In this document: piece by piece, positions 54,562 to 64,000 of the stretch
Layout: every line of letters starts with the position of its first letter
Numbering within the stretch: position 1 is the stretch's first letter
Assembly: GCA_963809925.1 (NCBI GenBank)
Contig: CAWELH010000004.1
Span: 248,001-312,000 of the forward strand
Length of the DNA: 64,000 nt
Direction of reading: 5' to 3'
Source: DASQZK01 sp963809925
GTDB lineage: Bacteria > Bacteroidota > Bacteroidia > Bacteroidales > GCA-2748055
The notes under the pieces: model-generated
The model's database searches: none
Seen by the model: only the letters and a program-made list of their open reading frames with translations
What the model was told of the DNA's origin: nothing
Translations under genes and position numbers: made by a program

Positions 54562-57500
54562 TTAGAATTCAATTTGGATTCCGCCGGTGAAAGTCTTCGG
54601 GATCGGATAGGAAGAAGCATCGACGCCCGGTGTAGTGGGATCTTTTTCTGAAAGCGGTGCCTCGGGATCATACCCTTTGTATTTGGTGAAGGTTATGAGA
54701 TTCATCCCACTCACATAAAACCGGACCCTTCCGAGGCCTGCTCTGTTGGTGAGTTTGGCAGGAAGTGAATATCCTAATTGCACATCCTTTAAGCGAAGGA
54801 AAGAAGCATCCTCTACCCACCAGCTGGAGAGCCTCGTGTTCCTGTTTGAATCGTTTTGATCGGCCCTGACATATTTTGTTGATTTGTTTTCGGGCGTCCA
54901 GTAATTGGCAGCCCAGTCGGCTGATTTATTGTGATCACGGTCCTGCGCCTCAAAGCTCTCAAGGTCACGACGCAGGGTATTGTAAACATCTGCATTCTGG
55001 ATGCCATAGAAAAATATGGAAAAATCAAAATTGGAATAGTAGATTTCCCCTCCGAAAGAATAGGTGAAGTCCGGTATTCCTTTACCAATAACGGTACGGT
55101 CAAGATCAGAAATAACCCCGTCGTGGTTCAGGTCCTTGAACATCAGGTCTCCCGGAGAAGGTGTGCCTTCCACAGGCTTCGCGTACTTGTATTTTCCGTT
55201 TTCGTCAAAATCATCTTCCTGGATGATCCTCTCTGCCACATAACCGTATAAACTTCCGATGGCATGACCAATGGTCGTGATATTATTGTCATCGAGGATG
55301 GCAGAGGGTACGCTCAAAACTTCATTTTTGATGGTGGTAAAGTTGGCAAATAACTTGTAATCGAAGCTGCCTTTTACCTGGGAATATTTCAGGTCGAATT
55401 CAAATCCACTGTTCCTGATATCACCGATATTCAGGGTGGGTGATACACCATCCCATTTGCCATAAATGCGTGAAATGGGCACTCCCAGCAGGAGACCATA
55501 CTGCGACTTGATATAATAGTCAGTGCTGAACTGAATTCTGTTCGAGAAGGCGTTCAGGTCGAGACCAAAATCCACCATTTCTGCTGATTCCCAATGTGCA
55601 TAAACGTTTCCGGCATTCCACAGTTCATTAATGGCGTAATACTCCTTCTGGTCGAGCCCGAAGACAGGGCTGAAGTGAAGGGGCTCGGCAAGGTTGGTCT
55701 CGTATGCGCGTCCAGTACCTGAGTAGCCCGTTTGCCCCCAGCCGAAACGGAGTTTAAGTATATTGATCTGATCGACATTCCTCAGGAAATCTTCATTCAC
55801 CTTCCATGCAAAGGAGAAAGAAGGAAAATTCCCCCACTTCTTCTTGGGCCCGAAATTGGAGCTTCCATCGTGCCTGTAACTCATGGTGACAAGGTATTTC
55901 GATTTGTAATTGTAGGTGAGCCTGGCAAGCAAGGCTTCCGCGGTCCATTCACCTTCTCCACCGGTAGTGACAACATTTTCAGGTACGGCCTGGGAAATGA
56001 CATTCAATTGAGGATATGGGAAATCGGACGCATCAACATTTACATTGTTATCATTACCGAATCTTATGTCTGATACTCCCGATAACTGAAAACTGTGATT
56101 CCCAAATACTTTGTTTAGATCAAGCTGGTTCTGAAATCCGTAAGAATTTCCGTCCGAAAAACTCTCTCCAAGCGTTGATGTTGTTGTACTCCTGACGCCC
56201 ATGTCATATTGCTCGGTCCAATTCTTGCTGCGATTGGAATATGCGTTGATGGAAGGTGTTGAAGTAAACGTGAGCCAGTTAAAAGGCTTGAATTCAAGAT
56301 AAACATTCGCCAGTAATCCATCGGAATAATCCCAGTCCTCAGGCAGTGCAAGAATTCCTTTCGGATTAAATTTGTCGTTCCCGCCGGTATTCGGGACGAT
56401 TGTGGTATTGCCCTGCGGATCGGTATATTCGACACCAATCTGGGTTCCTTCATAGCCGCCGTTATTGTCCGGATTATAAACATTCATAAGGGGTGACGAT
56501 TCAATCGCCATACTCCAGGCAGCCCAGTTCGAATTGCGTGTTTTTCGTCTGGTAAGGCTTAACGATTCGCCAATACGAATATACTTTCCGAGTTTAAAGT
56601 CGGAGTTGGCTCTCAGGTTCATCCTGTCAGTAAATGTGTTGATCAGGATGCCATCTTCCGAGTAATAGTTAGCCGAGATGCTGTAGTTGCTCCTTTCATT
56701 TCCGTCGGCAACATTCAGGTAATAATTCTGGGTAAGATTCGTTTGAAGAATCTCCTTTTGCCAGTCGGTCCCTTCGTGCCAGTTTCCTTTGTAATACCAC
56801 TGCCTGAAGTCATCACTGTATGCCAGTGGTGCCTCAACATTGTTCAGTTCATATGCCTTGTTGTAGAAATCGGCATACTGGTCGGCATTCATCAGGTTAT
56901 AATATCTGGGCTGAAGATGTGTCCCTGAAAAGGCTGAAAGTGAAACTTTCATCTTGCCTGAATTTGAACCACGTTTGGTGGTGATGAGAACAACGCCATT
57001 GGCGCCATTGGCACCATAGATGGCAGACGCCGAGGCATCCTTCAAAATGGAGACGGATTCAATGTCCTGGGGAGAAATGGAATTGATGTCCCCGCCGATG
57101 ACACCATCGATGACGTATATGGGATCGGGTTCAGAAGTGATCGAGCCGATACCCCTGACACGGAGACTGACGTCGCCCCCTGGTGCTCCATTCTGCATAA
57201 CAACGACACCAGTTGCGTGACCCTGAATGGCTTTGCCGAGATTAGCAACCGGTATACGTGTTAGCTCTTCGTTGGTAACCACCGCCACCGAACCGGTCAG
57301 GTCTTGTTTTTTGACCGTACCGTACCCAATGACGACGATATCGTCAAGAACGTTCGCCTGCAGGTCCATCTTAACATCTACCACCGTACGCCCGCCTGTC
57401 GGAACTTCGACAGTTTTATAACCTACAAAAGAAAAACGGAGTGTGGCTCCCTGGTTGCCAACATTGAGCGAGTACGTACCTGATACCGTCGTGATCGTCC

Positions 57501-57675
57501 CGATGGTCGTTCCCAATATGGTGACATTGACGCCAGGTAAAGGCAGATCGTTCTCATCTGTAACGACACCCGTAATGGTCTGTGCAACAACCGACTGTGC
57601 AAATGCGGACCAGATGAAAAACATGAAAATGAGTGGAAGAAAATGTTTCCATTTAAACCAGGTTGAAGCTTTCAT
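54562..57675 (-). CDS. SusC/RagA-family TonB-linked outer-membrane transporter (second pair)
   Basis: 1037 residues. Signal peptide (LPLIFMFFIWSAFAQSVVAQ), carboxypeptidase-regulatory-like domain (about 33-115), SusC box DDIVVIGYGTVKKQDLTGSV (about 113-132), plug with YVIDGVIGG and YGANGANGVVLITTK, and a barrel ending in IQIEF. The order susC-susD matches the family standard. No glycoside hydrolase follows on this strand, so the pair is either an orphan or served by enzymes nearby such as the GH78 gene (inference). A near -7 box TACATTTA lies about 50 bp upstream of the start. Confidence 0.95.
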   Translation of the reverse strand: MKASTWFKWKHFLPLIFMFFIWSAFAQSVVAQTITGVVTDENDLPLPGVNVTILGTTIGTITTVSGTYSLNVGNQGATLRFSFVGYKTVEVPTGGRTVVDVKMDLQANVLDDIVVIGYGTVKKQDLTGSVAVVTNEELTRIPVANLGKAIQGHATGVVVMQNGAPGGDVSLRVRGIGSITSEPDPIYVIDGVIGGDINSISPQDIESVSILKDASASAIYGANGANGVVLITTKRGSNSGKMKVSLSAFSGTHLQPRYYNLMNADQYADFYNKAYELNNVEAPLAYSDDFRQWYYKGNWHEGTDWQKEILQTNLTQNYYLNVADGNERSNYSISANYYSEDGILINTFTDRMNLRANSDFKLGKYIRIGESLSLTRRKTRNSNWAAWSMAIESSPLMNVYNPDNNGGYEGTQIGVEYTDPQGNTTIVPNTGGNDKFNPKGILALPEDWDYSDGLLANVYLEFKPFNWLTFTSTPSINAYSNRSKNWTEQYDMGVRSTTTSTLGESFSDGNSYGFQNQLDLNKVFGNHSFQLSGVSDIRFGNDNNVNVDASDFPYPQLNVISQAVPENVVTTGGEGEWTAEALLARLTYNYKSKYLVTMSYRHDGSSNFGPKKKWGNFPSFSFAWKVNEDFLRNVDQINILKLRFGWGQTGYSGTGRAYETNLAEPLHFSPVFGLDQKEYYAINELWNAGNVYAHWESAEMVDFGLDLNAFSNRIQFSTDYYIKSQYGLLLGVPISRIYGKWDGVSPTLNIGDIRNSGFEFDLKYSQVKGSFDYKLFANFTTIKNEVLSVPSAILDDNNITTIGHAIGSLYGYVAERIIQEDDFDENGKYKYAKPVEGTPSPGDLMFKDLNHDGVISDLDRTVIGKGIPDFTYSFGGEIYYSNFDFSIFFYGIQNADVYNTLRRDLESFEAQDRDHNKSADWAANYWTPENKSTKYVRADQNDSNRNTRLSSWWVEDASFLRLKDVQLGYSLPAKLTNRAGLGRVRFYVSGMNLITFTKYKGYDPEAPLSEKDPTTPGVDASSYPIPKTFTGGIQIEF

Positions 57676-57828
57676 TGGCGTTGTGTTAGTAGTTAGCTTA
57701 GCTGTTCGAAAGACATTAAGGGCTAAATGTATAAAATATTTCGAGTAATTTTTTTATTTTAGTATGGCATTTTCTTTATGGTCGGTACGTGTATACAAAT
57801 ATGTTAGCAAACATTAGAATACAAAAGA

Positions 57829-58476
57829 ATGATACGGATTATAGCTTTGTATAAAAAATGCAAAAAATCAGATAGTAATTTTATTATTGTTCTTTTCCGA
57901 TTTTTAATCAATAAAATTTTCTATCACAATACCCTTCTTTTGCATCAGAATGTGAAGATTAAAGGAAGAAGGAATATTGTTGCAAAAGAAAAAATTGAAA
58001 TAGGTATTAGCTATGTCGGATTTATTCATAAAACAGATAAAACATACTTAAATATAAAAGGCAAATTAAGGATTAAAGGAAAATACTCAATTGGTCGGGG
58101 CTGTCGGATTAATATTGGAGAAAATGCTGTAGTAACAATTGGAGAAGGAGGTTTTATTAATTGCAATACTTATTTTATTATTATGCATAATTTAGTTATA
58201 GGGGATAACTGCGTAATTTCATGGAATTGCCAACTACTTGATGATGACTTTCATGAATTGATATACTGTGGAAAAAGAGAATATGCAAATTCGATAATTA
58301 TAGGAAATAATGTTTGGATTGGATGTGGTGTAAAGATATATAAAGGGACAGTAATACCTGACGGATGCGTAATCGCATCAGATTCAATTGTAAAAGGTGT
58401 ATTTAATATTGAAAATTCTCTTATATGCGGATGTCCTGCTAAAATTGTTAAAGAAAACATAGAATGGAAAAAATAG
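57829..58476 (+). CDS. Hexapeptide-repeat acyltransferase, AT-rich
   Basis: 215 residues, left-handed beta-helix acyltransferase, probably acetylating a sugar hydroxyl of a surface polysaccharide. Isoleucine-led hexapeptides run from about 65 (YLNIKGKLRIKGKYSIGRGCRINIGENAVVTIG) to the end (NSIIIGNNVWIGCGVKIYKGTVIPDGCVIASDSIVKG, CGCPAKIV). A His in DDDFHELIY is a candidate catalytic residue. The gene is visibly far more AT-rich than its neighbours, suggesting acquisition from another genome. It stands alone between two unrelated genes. Confidence 0.85.
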   Translation: MIRIIALYKKCKKSDSNFIIVLFRFLINKIFYHNTLLLHQNVKIKGRRNIVAKEKIEIGISYVGFIHKTDKTYLNIKGKLRIKGKYSIGRGCRINIGENAVVTIGEGGFINCNTYFIIMHNLVIGDNCVISWNCQLLDDDFHELIYCGKREYANSIIIGNNVWIGCGVKIYKGTVIPDGCVIASDSIVKGVFNIENSLICGCPAKIVKENIEWKK

Positions 58477-58607
58477 TAACGTTTGATAACATGTGGGATA
58501 AAACACGTCCCGACCATAAAGTCATGAATGCCTGTCAGCGACATTTTTCCGTCATTGATTGAACAATTTCCGTAACGGGATTTCTTTCTTTACGTATAGT
58601 AATTCAT

Positions 58608-59453
58608 ATGAGATTCAAAAAAATGCCTGATAGCTATTATTCTCAAGAAAAAGAACAGGATCTTTCCCTTCAGTCTACACTGACAGCAGTAGTAGAGATC
58701 ATGAATTACAACTGTTTCCTGGAATCGGACAAGTTTCATGAACTTCAATTGTTTTATAAGGAGCTTGCGACAGAACTATATAATATGCGGCTGCAGAATT
58801 ACGGTTATGGTTTTGAAGTGATACAACCTGTGATCACGATCCTGGCCGACAAGCTGTACATTTATTCAAATCTGTACCTCGAGAATGATGTTCCGGAACT
58901 GAACACAATGGTATTTAAAATCTTTGTTGAGAACCTGAACATCCTTTTTGCTGTTGGTCTGAAGCACGAAATGGTAATCCGGGGATTCGCCGGAGTGGAC
59001 AAGGGAATTAAATCCATGGCATCATCAGGCATTACAGCCCGCACGGTGAAAAAAGATACCCTGGTTTTGACGGATATGCTGAAGGTTTTCAGGTTCGACG
59101 AGATCTTTCCGGATGAGATTGACCAGAAATTCGCTCCGGCACTCAATTTTCAGTCTTTTCATGCAAGTAATTTTCTGCGTGCCTCCAGGCTGCTTCAGGA
59201 AATCAATGCGGTGGGTATCTATTTCCCGGAGGAAACACGGAATTACCCATTTGCAGAAGTAAGCATTTACTGTGATATATTGATAGAAACAGCCCTCGAT
59301 GATCATATGCGCTTTGTCACCAACTGGGCCGACTGGGCCGAAAAACACCCGGAGAATTTCCCTGTTGAGCAGGTCAGGGACAGCATTTCAGAATGTGCCA
59401 GCATGGATCCCGACTTCGGACTGATGTGGCGGAAATTCAGTGAGATCAAGTGA
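58608..59453 (+). CDS. Unrecognised cytosolic protein (281 residues)
   Basis: No signal or membrane segment. The first 140 residues (LSLQSTLTAVVEIMNYNCFLESDKFHELQLFYKELATELY, VITILADKLYIYSNLY, LNILFAVGLKHEMVIRGFAGVDKG) have the spacing of class III nucleotide cyclase-like folds, where a first strand, a Asp-containing strand and an RG-x-x-x-G motif recur, but the metal-binding Asp pair is not clear, so any such domain would be degenerate. The second half is helical. A second ATG at 58623 is an alternative start. Function unknown. Confidence 0.65.
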   Translation: MRFKKMPDSYYSQEKEQDLSLQSTLTAVVEIMNYNCFLESDKFHELQLFYKELATELYNMRLQNYGYGFEVIQPVITILADKLYIYSNLYLENDVPELNTMVFKIFVENLNILFAVGLKHEMVIRGFAGVDKGIKSMASSGITARTVKKDTLVLTDMLKVFRFDEIFPDEIDQKFAPALNFQSFHASNFLRASRLLQEINAVGIYFPEETRNYPFAEVSIYCDILIETALDDHMRFVTNWADWAEKHPENFPVEQVRDSISECASMDPDFGLMWRKFSEIK

Positions 59454-59464
59454 AGATTTGGTGG

Positions 59465-59478
59465 AAGCACTGGTGCTT
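59465..59478. terminator. Small hairpin between convergent genes
   Basis: AAGCAC and GTGCTT form a 6-bp stem with a 2-nt loop, followed by an AT-rich stretch, in the 66-bp gap between the convergent unknown and GH78 genes. Weak terminator candidate. Confidence 0.35.
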
Positions 59479-59519
59479 ATATTATTCCGGAAATCAAAAG
59501 TAACCGTCTTTTGACTGTT

Positions 59520-62222
59520 CTATCGAACCTTTCCTTCAAACACATATTTGCCTGAGCCCACGGCTACCTTCACATACCCATCTTCTTCACCCATATAATT
59601 TACCTCCTTTATATCTTTCAGAGGCATACCGCTTTCCTTAACATCAGAAGCAGGGATGTAAACAATTGCAGTTGTGTTATGAGGGATTTCGACGTCGAGC
59701 GTTAGTGCATTATCCACCACCTTCCACGAGGATCCGATCTCTCCGTAATAGGTTTTAAGGGTAGCTGATGCATACGTCAGGTCGCCTCCCGTATGGGGTT
59801 TGATCCTGATCTTTTTGTATCCCGGATGATCTTCGAAGGTGTCAAGTCCGGTGATATTGCGGTACATCCAATCACCGATGGCACCGTACGCGTAATGGTT
59901 GAATGAGTTCATCGTTGGCGTCTGGAAGGTACTGTCGGGTTCAATCCCGTTCCAGCGTTCCCAGATGGTTGTGGCGCCCATCGTCACTGGATAGAGCCAG
60001 GAAGGATAGGTTTTCTGAAGGAGAAGTTCGTACGCCACATCATTGTATCCAAAACGTGTCAGCACATGGCAGAGGTAGGGTGTTCCCAGGAATCCCGTGG
60101 AGAGGTGATTGTTGTAGTGGTGTATATTTTTCACCAGCCTGTCAGCTGCCTGTTGCCTTAGTTCCTCTGGGAGCATGTCGAACTGAAGGGCCAGGACATA
60201 GGCAGTTTGAGTGCCGGAAACCAGTCGCCCGCTGCGGGTGACATACTCCCGGAAGAAGGCTTGTTTGATCTTGTCCAAAAGTTCGGTGTATTTTTCCGCG
60301 TCCTTAGTGTACCCCAAAACGTTTGCAGCCTTCACGACATTCTGTGTTGAATAGGCATAAAAACACTGGGCGATCAGGCTTTTATCCGTGATGGCTGATT
60401 CACCGCTCCGATCATTGTTGAGGCTGTAGAAAAGCCAGTCGCCGAAAGACCAATTGGGGATCCACAGGTCATCCCTGCTCTGGCCGGTGATATGGTCTAC
60501 CCAGGCTTTCATGCTCACATACTGGTCTTCCAGTATCCGCTTATCCCCGTAAGCCAGGTACATGGTCCAAGGTGCAATCGTTGCCACATCCCCCCAACCC
60601 GGACTACCGGAAACGCCTTTTCCGATGAAGGGCACTACCGAGGGTACATCACCCTCTTCCTGATCTGCAGCAAGGTCCTTCAACCACTTGGCAAAGAAAT
60701 TATCCACGCGAAAGTTGAACGTTGCCGTTCGGGCAAAGGCCTGCGCATCGCCCGTCCAGCCGAGACGTTCATCGCGCTGTGGACAATCGGTTGGGACATC
60801 AATAAAATTTCCCCTTTGTCCCCACTGGATATTGTGTTGTAACTGGTTGATCAAAGTGTCGGAACACTCGAAAATTCCGGTGGGTACCATATCGGAATAA
60901 ATGGCCGTGGCCTTGAAATCATCCGGATTGATCTCACCGGGATATCCTACAATCTTAATAAAACGAAAACCCTGCCAGGTGAAATGAGGTTCGAATACCG
61001 AAGTGCCTGCACCATTAAGAATGTATGTATCCAGCTCTTTGGCGCTTCGGAGGTTTTCGGTATAGAAGTTCCCATCCTTGTCCAGCACTTCCGCATGATA
61101 AATCCTGATGGTGTCACCGGCTTTTCCTTTTACACTGACCTGCACCCAGCCAACAAGATTCTGGCCGAAGTCGATGACATGATCGCCCTCTGGTGTCACA
61201 ATAACCTGACACGCGCGAAAGACTTCATGCTTTCTGACCGGTTCATTGTATGTGGCGATAAGGTTATCCATAGTATACTTCTTTTCCACAACCTTTCCCC
61301 AGCCTGAATCAGGAAAGCCTGGCGCCGACCAGCCGGGCATATCATAGCGGGCATCGTAGGTTTCACCGTCATAAACATCTGAATACCGTATGGGACCTGC
61401 GGTGGTTTTCCAGCTTCCGTCAGATATGATACGTTGCCGGCTGCCATCGGTGAAGACAATCTCCAGTTGCAGCAGCAGCGACAGATCGTCTTTGTATTTG
61501 TTCAGGTTGTTCCCCATGTCTGATTTATACCAACCTTTCCCGAGAACCACGCCTGCTGCATTCGGCCCTTCCCTGAGCATCCCGGTAACATCGTACACCT
61601 GGTACTGGAGTCGCTTGTTATATGAAGTCCAACCAGGTGTGAGCAAAGCATCACCAACGCGGGAGTTGTTGAAGTAGGCCTCATACATACCATGACACGT
61701 CACATAAAGCGTCGCAGATCTCACTGTTTTTTGCAGGCTGAATTCATTCCGGAAATAAGGACTGGCATCCCTGTCTTCCTGCTCAGCCGGTTGAATCCAT
61801 TTTGCTTTCCAGTCTGACAATTTCAGAAATCCCATCTGGAACCAAGCCGGTTTGCTCCAATCGGAGGACTTGTCGTCCTGGTCCCATATCCTCACTTGCC
61901 AGTAGTAGCGAGTGTCGGAACGAAGCTCAGGTCCTCTGTAAGCGACCTGTACAGATTCTCCCGAGGAGATCTTTCCGCTTTCCCAAAGCAGACTTTTTGT
62001 TTTTTTCAGGGCATCGCCTGATTCTGCGAGACGAATCGAAAAGGCAGTCTGGCTCACGCCTCTTTCATCCGACTCCAGCTGCCAGGTGAACCGGGGAACG
62101 TTGACGTCGAGGCCCATGGGATTGGTACGATTTTCGGTAAGGAGGTTACTCACGCCGGTCTTTGAATACGAAGTCGTGGTAAGGAAGACAAGCAGGGTGA
62201 GAAGTGTGATTGGTTTTTTCAT
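59520..62222 (-). CDS. GH78 alpha-L-rhamnosidase
   Basis: 900 residues, secreted (MKKPITLLTLLVFLTTTSYS). Removes terminal L-rhamnose from glycans or glycosides. Domain order follows the family: N-terminal beta-sandwich domains (about 20-420; VPRFTWQLESDERGVSQTAFSI, RDASPYFRNEFSLQKTV, GWTSYNKRLQYQVYDVTG), the (alpha/alpha)6 barrel beginning near 445 with the catalytic stretch DVPTDCPQRDERLGWTGDAQ (about 478-498, carrying conserved carboxylates), HYNNHLSTGFLGTPYL, and a C-terminal beta domain (GYKKIRIKPHTGGDL). Length is typical. Probably monocistronic. Confidence 0.93.
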   Translation of the reverse strand: MKKPITLLTLLVFLTTTSYSKTGVSNLLTENRTNPMGLDVNVPRFTWQLESDERGVSQTAFSIRLAESGDALKKTKSLLWESGKISSGESVQVAYRGPELRSDTRYYWQVRIWDQDDKSSDWSKPAWFQMGFLKLSDWKAKWIQPAEQEDRDASPYFRNEFSLQKTVRSATLYVTCHGMYEAYFNNSRVGDALLTPGWTSYNKRLQYQVYDVTGMLREGPNAAGVVLGKGWYKSDMGNNLNKYKDDLSLLLQLEIVFTDGSRQRIISDGSWKTTAGPIRYSDVYDGETYDARYDMPGWSAPGFPDSGWGKVVEKKYTMDNLIATYNEPVRKHEVFRACQVIVTPEGDHVIDFGQNLVGWVQVSVKGKAGDTIRIYHAEVLDKDGNFYTENLRSAKELDTYILNGAGTSVFEPHFTWQGFRFIKIVGYPGEINPDDFKATAIYSDMVPTGIFECSDTLINQLQHNIQWGQRGNFIDVPTDCPQRDERLGWTGDAQAFARTATFNFRVDNFFAKWLKDLAADQEEGDVPSVVPFIGKGVSGSPGWGDVATIAPWTMYLAYGDKRILEDQYVSMKAWVDHITGQSRDDLWIPNWSFGDWLFYSLNNDRSGESAITDKSLIAQCFYAYSTQNVVKAANVLGYTKDAEKYTELLDKIKQAFFREYVTRSGRLVSGTQTAYVLALQFDMLPEELRQQAADRLVKNIHHYNNHLSTGFLGTPYLCHVLTRFGYNDVAYELLLQKTYPSWLYPVTMGATTIWERWNGIEPDSTFQTPTMNSFNHYAYGAIGDWMYRNITGLDTFEDHPGYKKIRIKPHTGGDLTYASATLKTYYGEIGSSWKVVDNALTLDVEIPHNTTAIVYIPASDVKESGMPLKDIKEVNYMGEEDGYVKVAVGSGKYVFEGKVR

Positions 62223-62500
62223 GCTTCATCGCTTTTAAGAAGACTTTTTCAACTTCAGAAGTAGGAGGATTGAAAAATCTAAATTTTCGTAAAAGTAACA
62301 GGTTGCAGCGTACAAGTCAATGCGGAATTGTAAGTCTTGTTATATTGGTCTGCCGAAACTGAGAAGCTTGCAATTAAAATACCCGTATCGATTCAGGCTC
62401 CAAATATGAATAGATACAATAAAATAATTAATTTAGCATCATATACCTTAACATTCTTTTTCATCAGGCATCCTCTATCAACCCAACAAAACCAAAGACC

Positions 62501-64000
62501 ATGAAAAGACTTTTCCTCCTATTGCTGTTAACCGGCTTGCTGACCAATGCCGCCATAAGCCAGGATGTTAAGTATAATAAAAACTACCACTTATACTCCT
62601 ACCGCTTTGAATACAACGGGATGACCCGGGGTTTCAACGTATGGATTCCGTCGGATGATACCACTGAAGTGATCCGTGGTCTGTTCATAAACGGCAACCC
62701 GGGGACCAGTGATAATACAGGCTGGGTACTGAACTCACAAATGCAGGAATATGCAAAACAGTTTCATTTCGGACTGTGTGCAACACAGAATGTTTCCGGC
62801 TCCAGCACCTACAATTTCTATGGAGGAAAACTCCTCGATGCCCTTGAAAAATGGGCCGACATGGGTATGAATCCCGAACTGAGGAATGTTCCCTGGTGCG
62901 TTACCGGGAACTCAAGTGCCGGTGCGTTTACCTACGGATTAGCCATGTTTGCACCGGAAAGGACTATCTGTTTCGGCGCGAATGTACCGGCCACCCTTAA
63001 TCCCCGTGAGCCTTCAGATGAGGGACTCAGGGTACCCGGGATCTTTATCTGCGGGGAGGTCGATCATACTGTCGGTAACCTGGAACAAAGCACCATCGGT
63101 GACAGGATGACCCTCAACAGGCCGAAAGGAGCCCTCTGGTCAAAAATTGAAGTGCAGGGTATGGGCCATGAACACCGAAGGACGATGCATATTTTTTATC
63201 CTTTCTTTGAGAAATGCATCGCATTGCGATTGCCGGTTGATGCCAATCCGAGACTTGGTCCGGTTGCACTTAATCCGGTCAGTGAAGATAGCGGCTGGAT
63301 AGCCCTTGATACCACCTGGACTTCCGGCTTCACCGAAATTCATCCCATAGATTCCGTCGAATTTCCCAGGGACCCTAATTCGAGTTGGTGCCTTGACAAG
63401 GATATGGCTTTTCTAGACCGGGCGTACACTTCACGCAACGAGAAGTTCCAGATCAATACTCCTGACACGGTATCCTGGGATATCGCACCTGTTCAAAATA
63501 CGGATATGATCACATACGATCTTGAGAAGGACACGTCGATCAGGATCCTCGGCAACATGTACACAGAATTTAACTGGGACAAAATTGAAGTATACCTCAT
63601 GTCGGAAAAAATTGGCGAGGTACATGGTGGCGCGGATGAATTCGAATTTGATTATAAGATTAAACATCTTATCAATAAGGTTTGCGACCCCTTTACAGCG
63701 ATTGCATACGATGCGGAAGGGAATGTCATCTCTCCTGCACAGATGTTCTCCGTTCTGGTCTTCGGCGGTAATTTTTACTCAGCCGACAGCATCCCTCCTG
63801 CTGCACCGGACGCACCCCAACTTGCAACGGAAATCGGCTACCGTTCGGTTAAGGTTAACTGGAATGTGCCGCAGGATAATGACGGAATCTGGGGATACCA
63901 TGTATATTTTGAGGGAACAAGACAAAACGAGGATCCTGTTGTGGATACATTTTTCATCGTGAAAAATCTTCAAGTCGGATCGGCTTATAAATTCTCGGTA
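62501..64000 (+). CDS. Secreted alpha/beta-hydrolase-like protein with fibronectin-III module, partial
   Basis: Translated directly: 500 codons are open from the ATG at 62501 to the window edge. A signal peptide (MKRLFLLLLLTGLLTNAAIS) precedes an alpha/beta-hydrolase-like domain to about residue 260 with the nucleophile-elbow candidate GNSSAG, an Asp in CGEVDHT and a His in GMGHEH, the triad order seen in esterases and depolymerases. An uncharacterised beta-rich middle follows, then a fibronectin-III-like module (APDAPQLATEIGYRSVKVNW, near 425-500). The C-terminus, perhaps a T9SS sorting domain, is outside the window. Upstream 278 bp is AT-rich and holds no gene. Confidence 0.75.
   Translation, partial: MKRLFLLLLLTGLLTNAAISQDVKYNKNYHLYSYRFEYNGMTRGFNVWIPSDDTTEVIRGLFINGNPGTSDNTGWVLNSQMQEYAKQFHFGLCATQNVSGSSTYNFYGGKLLDALEKWADMGMNPELRNVPWCVTGNSSAGAFTYGLAMFAPERTICFGANVPATLNPREPSDEGLRVPGIFICGEVDHTVGNLEQSTIGDRMTLNRPKGALWSKIEVQGMGHEHRRTMHIFYPFFEKCIALRLPVDANPRLGPVALNPVSEDSGWIALDTTWTSGFTEIHPIDSVEFPRDPNSSWCLDKDMAFLDRAYTSRNEKFQINTPDTVSWDIAPVQNTDMITYDLEKDTSIRILGNMYTEFNWDKIEVYLMSEKIGEVHGGADEFEFDYKIKHLINKVCDPFTAIAYDAEGNVISPAQMFSVLVFGGNFYSADSIPPAAPDAPQLATEIGYRSVKVNWNVPQDNDGIWGYHVYFEGTRQNEDPVVDTFFIVKNLQVGSAYKFSV

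Overview
The window looks like a chromosomal stretch from a glycan-degrading Bacteroidota, probably Bacteroidales/Marinilabiliales-like. The evidence is two SusC/SusD pairs, Bacteroidota-type lipoproteins, two proteins with type IX secretion (T9SS) C-terminal sorting domains, TAnnTTTG-type -7 boxes and little Shine-Dalgarno signal. Genus cannot be fixed from the sequence alone. No rRNA, tRNA, CRISPR array, transposase or integrase was seen.

Layout. 1-6.1 kb: a GH20 hexosaminidase (cut by the left edge), a DUF4838 lipoprotein and a divergent TonB-dependent receptor, followed by an unrecognised decayed gene. 6.6-15.5 kb: a polysaccharide utilisation operon (SusC, SusD, SusE-like binding protein, GH30, three-module carbohydrate-binding-like T9SS protein) closed by a strong terminator hairpin. 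15.6-19.5 kb: a YhcH-family lipoprotein, a DoxX-like membrane protein and a TPR protein. 19.5-20.2 kb: a palindrome-rich intergenic region. 20.2-24.1 kb: a nickel-pincer cofactor operon (NikR-like regulator, larE, larC, larB, NicO-type transporter) without larA. 24.3-35.1 kb: glycoside hydrolases (DUF4038-like, GH3), a DUF1080 protein, a two-gene unknown unit, Dabb, nitrilase-like and Gfo/Idh/MocA proteins and an NlpC/P60 peptidase. 35.1-36.1 kb: a 170-bp tandem repeat whose 60-bp core recurs inverted near 20 kb. 36.1-38.9 kb: an SprB-repeat T9SS protein. 39.6-49.0 kb: a tight operon of two unrecognised proteins, a polymorphic RHS toxin broken by two frameshifts, and a glycosyltransferase. 49.3-51.1 kb: DUF488, DUF488 and a dual-OB protein. 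51.2-57.7 kb: a membrane protein with a frameshifted signal peptide, and a second SusD/SusC pair on the minus strand. 57.8-64 kb: an AT-rich acyltransferase, an unknown protein, a GH78 rhamnosidase and a secreted hydrolase cut by the right edge.

How it works together. Most genes serve outer-membrane capture and periplasmic or surface breakdown of complex glycans: beta-glucan for the GH30 operon (with the GH3 as a possible partner), and N-acetylhexosamine- and rhamnose-containing glycans for the GH20 and GH78 genes. The lar operon would make the nickel-pincer nucleotide for a LarA-family racemase/epimerase encoded elsewhere. The RHS operon and the DUF488/dual-OB cluster are the most likely conflict systems and the least described parts of the window. 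Functional names rest on recognising motifs by eye; no database search was run.
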